Source of the DNA: a virus | Reading direction: 5' to 3' (one strand) | Length of the DNA: 64,000 nt | Virus record (IMG/VR): IMGVR_UViG_3300031841_005424 | Coordinates: 1 to 64,000 of that record | Shown here: one piece after another, positions 38,727 through 48,384 of the stretch | Layout: each line of letters begins with the position of its first letter | How positions within the stretch are numbered: position 1 is the first letter of the stretch | Notes under the pieces: generated by a model | What the model was told of the DNA's origin: nothing | The model's input: the letters and a program-made list of their open reading frames with translations, nothing else | Database searches by the model: none | Translations under genes and position numbers: made by a program

Positions 38727-39485
38727 CTATGAGTTCAAAAGATCGTTAAAAGCTGCTTCGACAGCATTTGCGGATCCTTCAATTTCTGTTGGTTTTCCAT
38801 ACTTTTCGACTTCCGTATTTCCGGTTTCGCCTGACAGAAACTGATCCAGAATAGACTGGACCTCCTCTGTTGCCTTTCTTTCGAAAAGGGAATCAAAATC
38901 CGGAATAGTCTCGAGAAGTTCTGCACAACGCTCATCTCCACCGACTGCATCATCACAAAGAATGGTCTTTCGGGGGCGCGGTCGGATATCTGTTCGTGGG
39001 AAGCTGGCTCCAGGCAATTTCCCATACATCAGCTTCAAGTCGTTTCCATTTTCTGGATCTGTGATGTCTCCGTAGTCCGGGTCGAGCACGATAGTCAGAA
39101 GCTTTTCATATGCCATCTTACCATATCCCCAAATACGAATCCCCTGGTCCTCTTCTCCTCTGACCAAAACAGGGGAAAAGAAACGCTGCTTTGCGAAAAG
39201 ATCCTTGGCCTGGCGCTTACTCTCTTCAGTTCCCTCGTTCCAAAGCTGGTTTGCAAAGTTACAAACCGGGCAGTCATCTCCAAAGTTCCTCTTGGGGCAT
39301 AAGAAGCCAGATGTGCCAACGTTATAGTGGAAAAACCTCTCCTTGAAGGGGTCGCCGTCGGGAGTCGAAACGATCCTGACATTATTCTCTCCGTCTTCTG
39401 GGCGCCAAAACTGATTCTTGGTGCTGTCACCCTTTCCATTCAACTTATCGAGCTTTGCTCGCATTGCGTCTAAATTAAGTGCCAT
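38727..39485 (-). CDS. Single-stranded DNA-binding protein, gp32-like
   Basis: 252 residues. N-terminal basic helix 'MRAKLDKLNGKGDSTKNQFW' (cooperativity domain type), an OB-fold with zinc ligands 'GFLCPKRNFGDDCPVCNFA' (C-x7-C-x2-C), 'RFFSPVLVRGEEDQGIRIWGYGK', and an acidic C-terminal tail ending 'AAFNDLLNS'. Similar to T4 gp32. Upstream promoter at 39568-39596. Confidence 0.9.
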   Translation of the reverse strand: MALNLDAMRAKLDKLNGKGDSTKNQFWRPEDGENNVRIVSTPDGDPFKERFFHYNVGTSGFLCPKRNFGDDCPVCNFANQLWNEGTEESKRQAKDLFAKQRFFSPVLVRGEEDQGIRIWGYGKMAYEKLLTIVLDPDYGDITDPENGNDLKLMYGKLPGASFPRTDIRPRPRKTILCDDAVGGDERCAELLETIPDFDSLFERKATEEVQSILDQFLSGETGNTEVEKYGKPTEIEGSANAVEAAFNDLLNS

Positions 39486-39567
39486 ATTTAATACCTCCTA
39501 TGGTTATTGTTGTTTTTTTGCACTCTCGGCTATAGCAGGTCAGCAAATATCCTGACCAACTGTTGTA

Positions 39568-39596
39568 ATACTACTATATTTTTATTGTTCTGTCAA
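39568..39596 (-). promoter_or_regulatory. Possible sigma70-type promoter for SSB
   Basis: TTGACA (39591-39596), 17-bp spacer, TAGTAT (39568-39573); -35 perfect, -10 weak. Overlaps the end of the gene at 39582-40430. Confidence 0.55.
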
Positions 39597-40430
39597 CTGT
39601 ATTTTTGGAGAAAAATATTCGACATAAATGTAGTCGTTTTCGTATTGTGTCGAATAGATGCCAAAATAAGCTTTTCTTTCGTCTGCTATTCGGGCCTTGA
39701 CGCTAGTGGTCAAATCCCTAAGTAGACTACCTTGTGTCTTTAGTTTTTCCTCATTAATACCAAGGTAGTATAACACCTCCACTTCTTGCTTAAAAGGAGA
39801 AAACATCCTATCTTCACAATTGATGCTGCTGACACCAATGGTTCTTATTCTACAAGATTCCCTTATCTTTGAGAAGGTTGACATCACTGGTTTTGTGTTT
39901 TTGAAAAGCTCAATCATGTGATAGCTGTCACAAAAGATAGAATTTATCTGACTATAAAATTCGTAAATGTTTGCATCATCTCCTAAAAGATCTTGAAGGG
40001 TCTTGTTATCTACAACGGTAATATCCCTGAATAAGCCAGAACGCGCATATTCCTGTAGGACAGCTTTTACAACCTTTTCTTGCAAAAGCTGCTCATCTGA
40101 AAGAAAATCAAGAACCGGCTGAAAATAGACTACCCTTATGCTTGTTCCCTTCTTGTGAAGAGACTCTAAAATCTTTAGGCTCATAGCTGAGGTCTTTGAG
40201 GCTCCGCAGACAAAAAAGGTGACTTCTTCCTTAATTTTGCCAAGAAACTTGATCTTACTCAGTAAATTTAAGTTTTCATATTGTTCTGCTGAGTCTAGCT
40301 CTGGAACAATATAAGTGTTTTTAGAATTTTCACCATTATTTTTGATTCTATAGATGTTGTATTGTTCATACTTTTCTAAAGAGGTCACAATGTTGCATGC
40401 TGCGTTACCGAGAGCCAAAATATTCTTCAA
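39582..40430 (-). CDS. Possible tubulin/FtsZ-like protein
   Basis: 282 residues. The N-terminus 'NILALGNAACNIV' lines up with the first glycine-rich loop of FtsZ/tubulin (G-x-G-G-x-x-x-N); 'FFVCGASKTSAMSLKILES' (73-90) occupies the place of the T4 tubulin loop (GGGTGTG) but has only one Gly; 'KAVLQEYARSGLFRDI' and 'DSYHMIELFKNTKPVMS' resemble the helix and core strands of phage tubulin-like proteins; a domain 2-like half follows. Loss of most glycines argues against canonical GTPase activity. Inference from layout. Confidence 0.45.
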   Translation of the reverse strand: MKNILALGNAACNIVTSLEKYEQYNIYRIKNNGENSKNTYIVPELDSAEQYENLNLLSKIKFLGKIKEEVTFFVCGASKTSAMSLKILESLHKKGTSIRVVYFQPVLDFLSDEQLLQEKVVKAVLQEYARSGLFRDITVVDNKTLQDLLGDDANIYEFYSQINSIFCDSYHMIELFKNTKPVMSTFSKIRESCRIRTIGVSSINCEDRMFSPFKQEVEVLYYLGINEEKLKTQGSLLRDLTTSVKARIADERKAYFGIYSTQYENDYIYVEYFSPKIQLTEQ

Positions 40431-41566
40431 ATTGTTACCTTCCTCATTTCTCCAAAATTCTTTCCAATACTCACGTTAGATAAGAACCTGCCAAAAAGAT
40501 TTGTTTCAAAAATATTCTTTATCTCTTCTACGAGACAGGAATCTTCTCTAGCAAAATCAAGAACAACAGAGTCATGCATCGTAAAGGCAATAAAGCTTCT
40601 TTTTCCTCTTAAAAGTTTCATTATATCGTAAGCGTTACTCAACACTATATCACTAGTTGTTGATTGAAGCAAATAATTTAATGCTCTTCTTTCGTCTACA
40701 GACAACCTTCTGCCAAATGGAGTTTGTATGGAATCGTTTACAAAATGTTCTAAATATGCTTTTTTATTATAGATTCTATCATAAACCTCATGCTCTGACT
40801 TTGGGTTATACAGCCAGGCAAAAAACTGCTCTTTTGCCTGTTCTCTGGAAATCCAAGGCTCTATCTGTTTCGTGTTCCAAGAGTGTATATCTTCTTTGGG
40901 TTGCTCAACACCAGAAAACGCTAACAGTGTTCTAATTTCAGCGCCATTTAAATCTAGCTCCAGATATAAATCATTTTTAGGCTTTATGTTTGATCTTTCG
41001 TTTTTATGTAAATTTAATACGGGAAATGATCCTTTTTTTGTTGCAAGTCTTCCAGTGGCAGAGGAGAACATATCGTACATCACCCTCTCGTCATTTCCAG
41101 AGACTTCGATATCCTGGTTTGCTATTTCTGATGTTAGGACGTGTATTTTGTGCAAAATATCATAGTCTGATGGCCTATCTATCTCTTTGGAAATACCCTT
41201 CATCGCTGACTCTCTCAAAGTGAGCCACCTGTTTAAAAGATGATCAGGCAACAAATCATAGAAACACAGAGAAGCAAGGTCTATTTTAGCTGTCAAAGCT
41301 GCTTTTTTCTGCGATTCTATCGCTTCTGCAACGCTTTTCATGTATATTGGATCACTAGAGTATCCTTCTAGGGATTCCGATCGCAAATAAAGGCTTAAAT
41401 AAGTATATTTAGCGTCTTCTTGTAGAATAGGCGAATGTTTCCAGGCAAAACTTGATTCTTTCAATATCTGCGAAAAACCCTCAAAGTAAACCTGACCTTC
41501 TGTGAAAATACCTACACAATTGTTTTCGATATTAAGTGCTTGGATTATTCTCTCTTCTTGATTCAT
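40427..41566 (-). CDS. Minimal family-A DNA polymerase-like protein
   Basis: 379 residues. Palm/fingers motifs of PolA: 'TGRLATKKGSFPVLNL', motif A 'LELDLNGAEIRTLLAFSG' (catalytic Asp205 in place of D-Y-S-Q-I-E-L-R), motif B 'SREQAKEQFFAWLYNP' (R241, K245, Y253), 'TPFGRRLSVDERRALNYL', and motif C 'FTMHDSVVLDF' (Asp332). The 3'-5' and 5'-3' exonuclease and much of the thumb are missing. A second, divergent polymerase beside the DnaE gene. Confidence 0.7.
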   Translation of the reverse strand: MNQEERIIQALNIENNCVGIFTEGQVYFEGFSQILKESSFAWKHSPILQEDAKYTYLSLYLRSESLEGYSSDPIYMKSVAEAIESQKKAALTAKIDLASLCFYDLLPDHLLNRWLTLRESAMKGISKEIDRPSDYDILHKIHVLTSEIANQDIEVSGNDERVMYDMFSSATGRLATKKGSFPVLNLHKNERSNIKPKNDLYLELDLNGAEIRTLLAFSGVEQPKEDIHSWNTKQIEPWISREQAKEQFFAWLYNPKSEHEVYDRIYNKKAYLEHFVNDSIQTPFGRRLSVDERRALNYLLQSTTSDIVLSNAYDIMKLLRGKRSFIAFTMHDSVVLDFAREDSCLVEEIKNIFETNLFGRFLSNVSIGKNFGEMRKVTI

Positions 41567-42707
41567 ATATACTCTTTATTATTTCCGCAGATATCTGCCC
41601 GATCTTACCTGTAGCTTGTTTTATACCATAGATCCTATAGTTTTGCAAGACAATTTCTTCATTTTGTCTGAAAGCTTCATCTGAATATTTTCCAAGCTCC
41701 ATCATGCGGACCATAAGTAAAAGGCTCAACCATTCCTCAGAAGAGAGCATCTCAATCTCTGGTCGGAACACATTACTGATCTCAGTTGAGGAGCTTCTAT
41801 TATTATAGCGTATTTCTGTGAAGAATGGAACTTGTTTCTTTATATCGTTGTACGTTTTTATGACAAAGTCCTGCAAATCATATAAATCATCATCGTGAGA
41901 TTTGAGGCGATATATTGAATCCATGATTTTTTCTACATCATAAGGTGCCGCATTCTCATCCAAAGCTGCTCCAGCCTTCCGAATTCTAGTTTTTATTGTT
42001 GGGTGCTCCAAATTGGCGTGCAATCTCCAAGGGCTATATTTGTCGACAAAAAAACCGTTAGAAGAAGCATAGTCCAAAAAACATTGGAAATTAGGGCTTT
42101 GTATTATTTCACCTTTCTCGAAATCACTATTGTAATCCAAATTCGATAGTTCTACGGACAATCCAGAAGTTCTAATATTATTGTGTCTCGAAAGTATGAA
42201 TCCGCTCCTCGTTACCGGGAATGCGTTAATGTGGGTTTTCAATAATTGCTTTAAAGCAATCAAATAGCATCTGTAGTCATTAACGGTGCGGTCATTCTGC
42301 AATAGAGAAGAATACTTGATAGAAACATAGGTCAAATAATCGCCATATAGCGGCTCTAAGGGCTCATATCCCAAAACCGGCACTACACCATCCAAAAAGG
42401 GTGGATACCCTCTTGTAGTGTTCTCAATGCGCGTGGTATAGTCGTTTCTAAAGGCATTGAATGCCTTCGCAACAAACCCAAGACATCTAACATCACTAGC
42501 TATATCTCCGATTGAAATCATAACATCGGGGTCGTCAATCAAATAAACTGGCTCATAGTTCTTGTTGATCAGGCCATATGAGAAATTGTTGTATAACGTG
42601 TCGATCATCCCAGGAAAATCAACCAGAGTCTTATATTTAAGCCTCTCACTAAACTCTGCTTTAAGCGTAGAAGTAGAACCGCCTAAAAATGTTATTTTTT
42701 CAGCCAC
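41532..42707 (-). CDS. Hypothetical protein, probable virion component
   Basis: 391 residues, no catalytic motif recognised. 'TRSGFILSRHNNIRTSGLSVELS...NFQCFLDYASSNGFFVDKYSPWRLHANLEHP' is a conserved-looking block that I associate with structural proteins of marine myoviruses. It overlaps the polA-like gene by 35 nt and precedes the 929-aa gene in the same direction. Location suggests baseplate or head. Confidence 0.5.
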   Translation of the reverse strand: MAEKITFLGGSTSTLKAEFSERLKYKTLVDFPGMIDTLYNNFSYGLINKNYEPVYLIDDPDVMISIGDIASDVRCLGFVAKAFNAFRNDYTTRIENTTRGYPPFLDGVVPVLGYEPLEPLYGDYLTYVSIKYSSLLQNDRTVNDYRCYLIALKQLLKTHINAFPVTRSGFILSRHNNIRTSGLSVELSNLDYNSDFEKGEIIQSPNFQCFLDYASSNGFFVDKYSPWRLHANLEHPTIKTRIRKAGAALDENAAPYDVEKIMDSIYRLKSHDDDLYDLQDFVIKTYNDIKKQVPFFTEIRYNNRSSSTEISNVFRPEIEMLSSEEWLSLLLMVRMMELGKYSDEAFRQNEEIVLQNYRIYGIKQATGKIGQISAEIIKSIYESRRENNPST

Positions 42708-45489
42708 GTCCTCTTAATCTCCCCGTAACATCTCTACCTATAACTAGAACTACTGCCTTATCTTGTGGCCTCGAATCGTCAATCTCAACTATCTCTCCTC
42801 TTACTAGGTTGTACCTAACGGCTCCTGAATTGATATTTTTACTCTTGTCAATAACTCCTGGGATGGAAGATCTAGTCGTTTCTTGATTTAGAATATAGTC
42901 ATTGGAAATCTGTCTCGCAAGGGTACTGTCCATAACTCTTTCACCAGTGAGGGGATCGGTCAAGCTTTCCAGTTGGTTGACATAATTAACTTGAGATACG
43001 TTGGGCAAATCCGTAGACAAGGGAGCAGGGTCGCCTGGGATTGCGTCATTACTAGGTCTTACCTTGTTTATAAAGTCGATAGTCCTTGGAGACATCTCGA
43101 CTCCTGATAGGCCCAATTGATCCCCAACTGGTGCGCCAAAGGAGCAATCAAGATCCGTGCTCAGCACACCATTGGAAAACGTGGTTTTCACTCCTAGTAC
43201 TGAATAATACCCGCCCAAACCTATCTTGAAGGCCGGGGAGTCAGTGTCGGTGGGCGAACCAAATCCAATATTATTGGGGTTTATAAATATTTGACTCCCC
43301 GGAAAAAACAAATTGTTTCCAATCATAGAGATGCTAGCCTGGTATGGCATTTTAAGTTCATCATACAATCCGACTTGATTTGTCATTAACTGCTCTTGTG
43401 CAAAAGGTACATCAAATCTACTAAAATTTATTTCTTTTATTAATCCTCGATTCTTTCCCAATAAGAAATGATAAATACCGTCTCTAGAATCCTTATCTTC
43501 ATTGCCGGCACGATCAGAGGCTAATTCTCTATCAACTTTTTGAAAAATGACAAAATAATCATTTTCGTCTGTTATCCCTAAAGCTCTAAAGTCTTTCTGA
43601 GGGCTGGGTACTGCTTCTGGATCAAGATCTGCACTCTTTGCTATGGCGCTCCTAAGTTGTGGACCAGTGTATGTCGCAGATACAAAGCTTGGGGGCGCTG
43701 ATATAATTTGAGGCGCTATTCCTACATTAGACCATGCTCTACCGAAAGCGTTTGGCAATAGAGTCGAAATACAGTCATTTAAAAACTGTGGTACCGTATA
43801 AGTGTTCCTATACGAGTTAATGATTTTGTCATACATGAATTCCTGGTATAGTTCCAATGACACTGGTATATCGGCTATATTTATTCTTGCCATTTCCTCA
43901 TCCCCTGATGAGGTGTGGTGCTTATATTCAATATCCGCCATGAACACTTTAAAAGTTGTCAGCTTCTTTATTGCTCCATTTATGACCGCTATTATTTTGT
44001 TTTTTTCATCCTCTGATTTTTTCGAAATAGCTAACAGATCCTTAAACTCGTTCTCTGTGACTTTTAAGGAGGTGGCGAGAGCTTTTCTAAATTGTTGATC
44101 TCTGTCTTGGATGTCTTTAGGGATCAATGGTAACTTTTTTAGCAATTGCGCCGACTCTTTGAGAGACTCTTTTGTCTTTAAAAAGAATGCCTCTATCAGA
44201 TCCCCGAACAAAACATAGTTTATTGTCCTGTTTGAATTATCCAGATCGTTTATCATTTTAGTTAATTCTTCGGATTTTCGGTTTTCATTTTCGATCTGGT
44301 CCTTTGGGGGTTCTTGCGACTTTCCTGTCAAACTAGTTGATGCTTCTGTGGGCGCCGTTGCCGTAGTGTCACCCATGACAGTGTATTCTAGCATCTTCAG
44401 ATCATTATCGGAAGTCTTTGTCACCAAAGAATGTATTTTGTTTTTAGACTCTAGAATTTCCATTATCTTTCTTATTTCTAGCGCCTTTTGTATTTGGCTC
44501 CTCCTTGAAGACCCTGGAGTCTCTGGCTTATCTTTCTTGTCTAGAGAGTCTGTGTTTTTACCCTCTGAGGAGAAAAGTTGCCTTATATTTGCCCTTTTCA
44601 ATAAATCAGTCGGAGTGTCTGTTGAGCTAAATATTTTATCTCTGGCTGTATTATTTATTCTAGCTGTATATTCTATATTTATCTCTGCAGATCCATCTTG
44701 TTTGACCTTGATGTCGTGCTTTATAACGTTCATGCGAAGGGCCAAATTTGAACTTTGGATCTCCCTTATTTCCTCTTGTGTGAACAAACTCAAACTTGAA
44801 GGAGGGATGCTGTACCCTAAAGTAGCTGCTACTTCAATAGGCCGCTCCAAATCACCAGACGTAACTGTTGCTCCATTAACTTCCTTTTTTTGTGCGCTCC
44901 TGGCAATAGAAATCGTAAATAAATCAGCTAATCTTGCATAACCAGGCTGTTTATCAAATATATTAGCCAAGTTATCCACATATAGTTGTAAATCCGCTTT
45001 CAAAAACCTTGGGGCTGTAAATGGATCTGTACCCAGGAAATCAACAGAAAAAGTTTTCACTCCCGAAGCCTTGAGTCGGCTACGCCCCTGTAGTGTCGCT
45101 GCTTCGTCACCCAAAGAAGATATAGGAAAAAAGAAAGGAGTATATATGTCGTCCTGCACCAAAAAAAACCTTATTTCTGGTACCAATGCAGTAATCTTGT
45201 GAGTCTCAAGATTAAAAAAATGTGCTTTTATAAGCTTTTCACCTGCAGAGTCCCTTGAGTTGTATATTTTAGACATAACTGACTCTGGACGATAGCTGCC
45301 AACCAGCCTATGGATAGAAGTAGCGTCACCGCCAGGAGACAAATCGCTTGACTTTAAACCTGAAGACGCCCCCTCTGTTGAAGCTCTTTCTCCGAAGCCC
45401 AATCCGCCTCCCGAAAAATGCAGAAACATAAGAAAAGCCTGCGGGTGGAAATGGTTTAAAATAAATTCTGATTTTTCTTTAACTGACAT
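42700..45489 (-). CDS. Large probable baseplate/virion structural protein
   Basis: 929 residues. Gly-rich N-terminus (FSGGGLGFGERASTEGASSG), then 'EIRFFLVQDDIYTPFFFPI', coiled coil around residues 330-470 and a C-terminal beta-rich part ending RLRGRG. 'SIIGNNLFFPGSQIFINPNNIGFG'-like segments resemble hub/wedge proteins. It is adjacent to the LysM wedge gene, so a baseplate position is inferred from context. Confidence 0.5.
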   Translation of the reverse strand: MSVKEKSEFILNHFHPQAFLMFLHFSGGGLGFGERASTEGASSGLKSSDLSPGGDATSIHRLVGSYRPESVMSKIYNSRDSAGEKLIKAHFFNLETHKITALVPEIRFFLVQDDIYTPFFFPISSLGDEAATLQGRSRLKASGVKTFSVDFLGTDPFTAPRFLKADLQLYVDNLANIFDKQPGYARLADLFTISIARSAQKKEVNGATVTSGDLERPIEVAATLGYSIPPSSLSLFTQEEIREIQSSNLALRMNVIKHDIKVKQDGSAEINIEYTARINNTARDKIFSSTDTPTDLLKRANIRQLFSSEGKNTDSLDKKDKPETPGSSRRSQIQKALEIRKIMEILESKNKIHSLVTKTSDNDLKMLEYTVMGDTTATAPTEASTSLTGKSQEPPKDQIENENRKSEELTKMINDLDNSNRTINYVLFGDLIEAFFLKTKESLKESAQLLKKLPLIPKDIQDRDQQFRKALATSLKVTENEFKDLLAISKKSEDEKNKIIAVINGAIKKLTTFKVFMADIEYKHHTSSGDEEMARINIADIPVSLELYQEFMYDKIINSYRNTYTVPQFLNDCISTLLPNAFGRAWSNVGIAPQIISAPPSFVSATYTGPQLRSAIAKSADLDPEAVPSPQKDFRALGITDENDYFVIFQKVDRELASDRAGNEDKDSRDGIYHFLLGKNRGLIKEINFSRFDVPFAQEQLMTNQVGLYDELKMPYQASISMIGNNLFFPGSQIFINPNNIGFGSPTDTDSPAFKIGLGGYYSVLGVKTTFSNGVLSTDLDCSFGAPVGDQLGLSGVEMSPRTIDFINKVRPSNDAIPGDPAPLSTDLPNVSQVNYVNQLESLTDPLTGERVMDSTLARQISNDYILNQETTRSSIPGVIDKSKNINSGAVRYNLVRGEIVEIDDSRPQDKAVVLVIGRDVTGRLRGRG

Positions 45490-45490
45490 T

Positions 45491-45838
45491 CTATCTTTCT
45501 CTTGTGGCTATTCTCAATGCTACGTCTAACTCTTTTGGAATGTAAACAATATCTCCAATTTTGAAATGCGCATCAGTTGGCTTGTTATTATACCACGCAA
45601 TAATCCACCAATAATCAACATTTCCATAATATTCATAGGCAAACTTGTAAAGTTTATCTCCAGTCGAATAAATTCTTTGAATCGAAGTGAGGTTTTGCCT
45701 CAGTTCCTCCTCTGTTGGGTCTCCTGATGGCATTCTTGATAAAATTTTAGTAGTTTCTATGAATCGTCTATCGTGAACGGTATTTCTATGAAATTTATCA
45801 ATGATTTCAGTAAATCTGTATGTATTTCTACTGGTCAT
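45491..45838 (-). CDS. LysM-domain baseplate wedge protein (T4 gp53-like)
   Basis: 115 residues. C-terminal LysM domain: 'IYSTGDKLYKFAYEYYGNVDYWWIIAWYNN' and 'FKIGDIVYIPKELD' with the hydrophobic core and the Asn turn. T4 gp53 is a LysM-containing baseplate wedge protein of 196 aa. Position beside other baseplate genes fits. ATG precedes a clear operon run. Confidence 0.75.
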   Translation of the reverse strand: MTSRNTYRFTEIIDKFHRNTVHDRRFIETTKILSRMPSGDPTEEELRQNLTSIQRIYSTGDKLYKFAYEYYGNVDYWWIIAWYNNKPTDAHFKIGDIVYIPKELDVALRIATRER

Positions 45839-45853
45839 AGTCTTGTTCCTGTA

Positions 45854-46540
45854 TTAGTCTGTTAGTAATCTATCAATATTTGCTGAGTTAAGCCTGGCAT
45901 TATCTCCTCCCTGGTTTGTTACAGATGTTGAAACTCGACCGGTCGAATAAGGGAATTCTTTAGTCAAAAATTCGGTTGTTTCTGCATCCCAGCCCAACGG
46001 AGATTCATGTTGAGGCACAAAATTAAAACTAATGTTAAACTTTTTAGGGTACAATTCTCCAGATCTTTCTACAAAATATCCCATTTCTTTATCTGGTTCA
46101 AAATTGACCCCTTCTATACAACCAAGTAAAGCGCCGCCAGCTGCACCGGCTGACTGGATCATATTCACAAATTTGACTCTTAGCAAAGGTGGGGCTTTGA
46201 TTGTTCTCCCTACGGATCCGCCAGAGCCATCAAGCGGAGCACTATATACGGGATACATCATCCTTACAAGTGTTTGAAACTTTTCCAAATTCTCTATAGC
46301 ACTAGTAAAATTTGGAGACAAAACGTCAAATGCCACTGATAAGCGACGAGTCGTATCCTGGTATGGTTTGATAGGATCATTTCTTCCGAAGATCTTCTCA
46401 CTACCCCAACCGACCTGATAAGTATCTCTGTATTCTGTTAAAAAAGCAGGAAATGCTACAGTTGTGTTTGTTGCAACATGAGTTAAAACTACTTCTTGAT
46501 TTTTACTCTTTGCAACATCATTAAAATTTGTAAAACTCAT
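45854..46540 (-). CDS. Putative tail-tube initiator/baseplate junction protein
   Basis: 228 residues from ATG at 46540 (MSFTNFNDVAKS) with GGAGG upstream. 'VATNTTVAFPAFLTEYRDTYQVGWGSEKIFGRNDPIKPYQDTTRRLSVAFDV' and 'PPLLRVKFVNMI' are beta-rich as in tube-like folds of tail initiators. T4 has gp48/gp54 at this place. Inference from order and fold type; no diagnostic motif. Confidence 0.45.
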   Translation of the reverse strand: MSFTNFNDVAKSKNQEVVLTHVATNTTVAFPAFLTEYRDTYQVGWGSEKIFGRNDPIKPYQDTTRRLSVAFDVLSPNFTSAIENLEKFQTLVRMMYPVYSAPLDGSGGSVGRTIKAPPLLRVKFVNMIQSAGAAGGALLGCIEGVNFEPDKEMGYFVERSGELYPKKFNISFNFVPQHESPLGWDAETTEFLTKEFPYSTGRVSTSVTNQGGDNARLNSANIDRLLTD

Positions 46541-46558
46541 GTTTTTATCCTCCAAACA

Positions 46559-48142
46559 TTACTGTGGTCCGATTGTTATTTCGCCCTTGCCGTCGATTAT
46601 TTTAATGGTCATTCCTCCGAAAGCATTAGTTATCGCGTCAGTAATAGACCCAAGAACTTGTTGAGTAACTGTGATCTTTCCAATGTTCTCTTGCATCCCC
46701 TTGGCTATCGCCGCGCCGGCTGCGGCAGCGATAGTAGAATCCATTTTCGTAACGTTGTCTCTAACAAACTTGTCTATACTCGAGATCATGTTATTTGTCT
46801 TGGTCAAGACGCCAGCAATATTCACACGTTCAATAATTGGCCTTCCCTGATCATCCATTGCAACCTGGCCGGTAGCTTTAGCAGCTTGTGCCATAACTAT
46901 CGTAGGAATAGAAGCTCCTGCTTCGGATAATCCTTTAGTAAATTTATTTAAACCTTCAAGTGTTTTCTCCTCCATCTCGACACCTAATCTAAGCATCTGC
47001 AGCTGCATTGTCTCTAGTGGTGTTCTGGTTTTATTGATGGTATTTATCAAAAAATCCATGGTATCGCCGAGTTGTCTAGATTTGATCGTGTTGGGATCCG
47101 CAGCTTCGATTCTTGCCATGGCGCCCCTTTCGTCGAGGGCAAGGTCCCCTCTGAGGAATCTTCTTGTTTCTTCTACACTTCCGAACCCAAGAGACTTTTG
47201 AAGTGCCAAAATCTCGAACTTACCCATATCTTCAATACTGCGACCAGATTCCATGATCGCTGAGCGTACTCGAGTGGCGCGCTCTGTCTCTGTCATGGTC
47301 AACAACTCCATGCTGTTGAATGCAGACTTACCCAAAATCTGGTTTAATTGACCTGCCATTTGGGCTGATCCCCTAAAGGTATCAAGATTTTGACCAAAGA
47401 CATTCGTTAAAGCGCCGAAGCTGATTCCAGTGGTTGTCGACATCTTTTGCAGACCAATAAAATTATCCATCATCTGATCTGCAGAATAAGCAAAATCCTG
47501 CTGGGCTCTACGAAAGTTTTGCGCCAGCTCCCTTCCCGAGACTGGTATCTCCCTCTGGACATTGATAAGAGTAGAAGTGAGCGCGTCTATCTCTTGCTCA
47601 TTGCTGTTGAAAGCTAAGGCTGCAGAGTCAACGATTTTTGCAAATTCCCCTATATTGAATCCTGCTCGATCAAGAACAACTGATTGTTTCATCAATGATT
47701 CTTGAAAGTTTTCATTCGTAAAAGCCAAAACTTTTGTCGATGCTGCCCAATCTTGATTGATCCTGGCTCCAGCTTTAGCATTACCATTGAACAAGATGCT
47801 TGCCCTATTTGCCGCATCGATGGCCTTTGAAAAATCAAACATCTGGCCGGTGAAACCCTGTTGGAGATAGTTCTGAGTTGCCTTTGTGAGTTCTTGCGTC
47901 CTTTGTATCAAGGAATCAAATTGCTTATTGATCCGTTCCGTCGGCCTGAGTGCTTCCTCTATTGCTTCTGCGATATTTGTTACACTTTTGCCTATAGCTT
48001 GACGGACCTCTCCCGGTCTATCATCATCCCTGCCGGCGCCTAGGTCAATGCCGCGCTGCCTGAACACTTCTCGCAGGCGTCGAAGTTCGCCCTCATCTGC
48101 ATCCCGGACGGCTTGAACAATCTCGTTTATTTCTAATCCCAT
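46559..48142 (-). CDS. Tail tape measure protein
   Basis: 527 residues, largely alpha-helical, with long amphipathic stretches (EVFRQRGIDLGAG, QRTQELTKATQNY) and an Ala/Gly-rich membrane-like segment near the C-terminus (AAAAGAAIAKGMQ). Position directly after the chaperone pair and before the LysM wedge protein is the typical place of a tape measure. T4 gp29 is 590 aa, so the tail should be slightly shorter. A CTATTTA motif lies 36 nt upstream. Confidence 0.75.
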   Translation of the reverse strand: MGLEINEIVQAVRDADEGELRRLREVFRQRGIDLGAGRDDDRPGEVRQAIGKSVTNIAEAIEEALRPTERINKQFDSLIQRTQELTKATQNYLQQGFTGQMFDFSKAIDAANRASILFNGNAKAGARINQDWAASTKVLAFTNENFQESLMKQSVVLDRAGFNIGEFAKIVDSAALAFNSNEQEIDALTSTLINVQREIPVSGRELAQNFRRAQQDFAYSADQMMDNFIGLQKMSTTTGISFGALTNVFGQNLDTFRGSAQMAGQLNQILGKSAFNSMELLTMTETERATRVRSAIMESGRSIEDMGKFEILALQKSLGFGSVEETRRFLRGDLALDERGAMARIEAADPNTIKSRQLGDTMDFLINTINKTRTPLETMQLQMLRLGVEMEEKTLEGLNKFTKGLSEAGASIPTIVMAQAAKATGQVAMDDQGRPIIERVNIAGVLTKTNNMISSIDKFVRDNVTKMDSTIAAAAGAAIAKGMQENIGKITVTQQVLGSITDAITNAFGGMTIKIIDGKGEITIGPQ

Positions 48143-48177
48143 ATACTGTGGATTCCCTTATGATCTCTCATATAGAA

Positions 48178-48184
48178 TAAATAG
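48178..48184 (-). promoter_or_regulatory. CTATTTA candidate late promoter
   Basis: CTATTTA in the 59-nt gap before the tape measure gene, 36 nt upstream of its ATG. Confidence 0.4.
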
Positions 48185-48201
48185 GCAAGAAAAGAGTTTT
48201 A

Positions 48202-48384
48202 TTATTCTGGTTTCTGTTCAAAGTCTCGCACTAAGCGCTCGACAAACCATTCTCGTAGGCGAACTGGCAAACTATAAGCCTCTGTGAAAGACCAGTTTGC
48301 ATGCTTCATAAGTATGAAGATTGATTCGTAAGTAGATTTCTCAACATATTCTTTAGTTAGTCCAAAACCAGCCCACAGAAAAGG
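48202..48384 (-). CDS. Second frame of tail-assembly chaperone (frameshift extension)
   Basis: About 60 codons lie in the +1 frame after the first chaperone ORF: 'PFLWAGFGLTKEYVEKSTYES...WSFTEAYSLPVRLREWFVERL'. No credible start codon with in-frame ribosome site exists, while the first frame has AAGGAGGTG just before CCC-TTT (48380-48394). A +1 shift there gives a continuous EKEVPFLWAGFG product. Helical EAYxLPxxLRxWF segments are typical of tail-assembly chaperone extensions. Re-initiation from CTG is the alternative. Confidence 0.6.
   Translation of the reverse strand, partial: PFLWAGFGLTKEYVEKSTYESIFILMKHANWSFTEAYSLPVRLREWFVERLVRDFEQKPE

Noticed and set aside
44348-44941. A 197-codon plus-strand frame with hydrophobic stretches
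   Set aside because: Antisense to the 929-aa gene, with no ribosome site or promoter.
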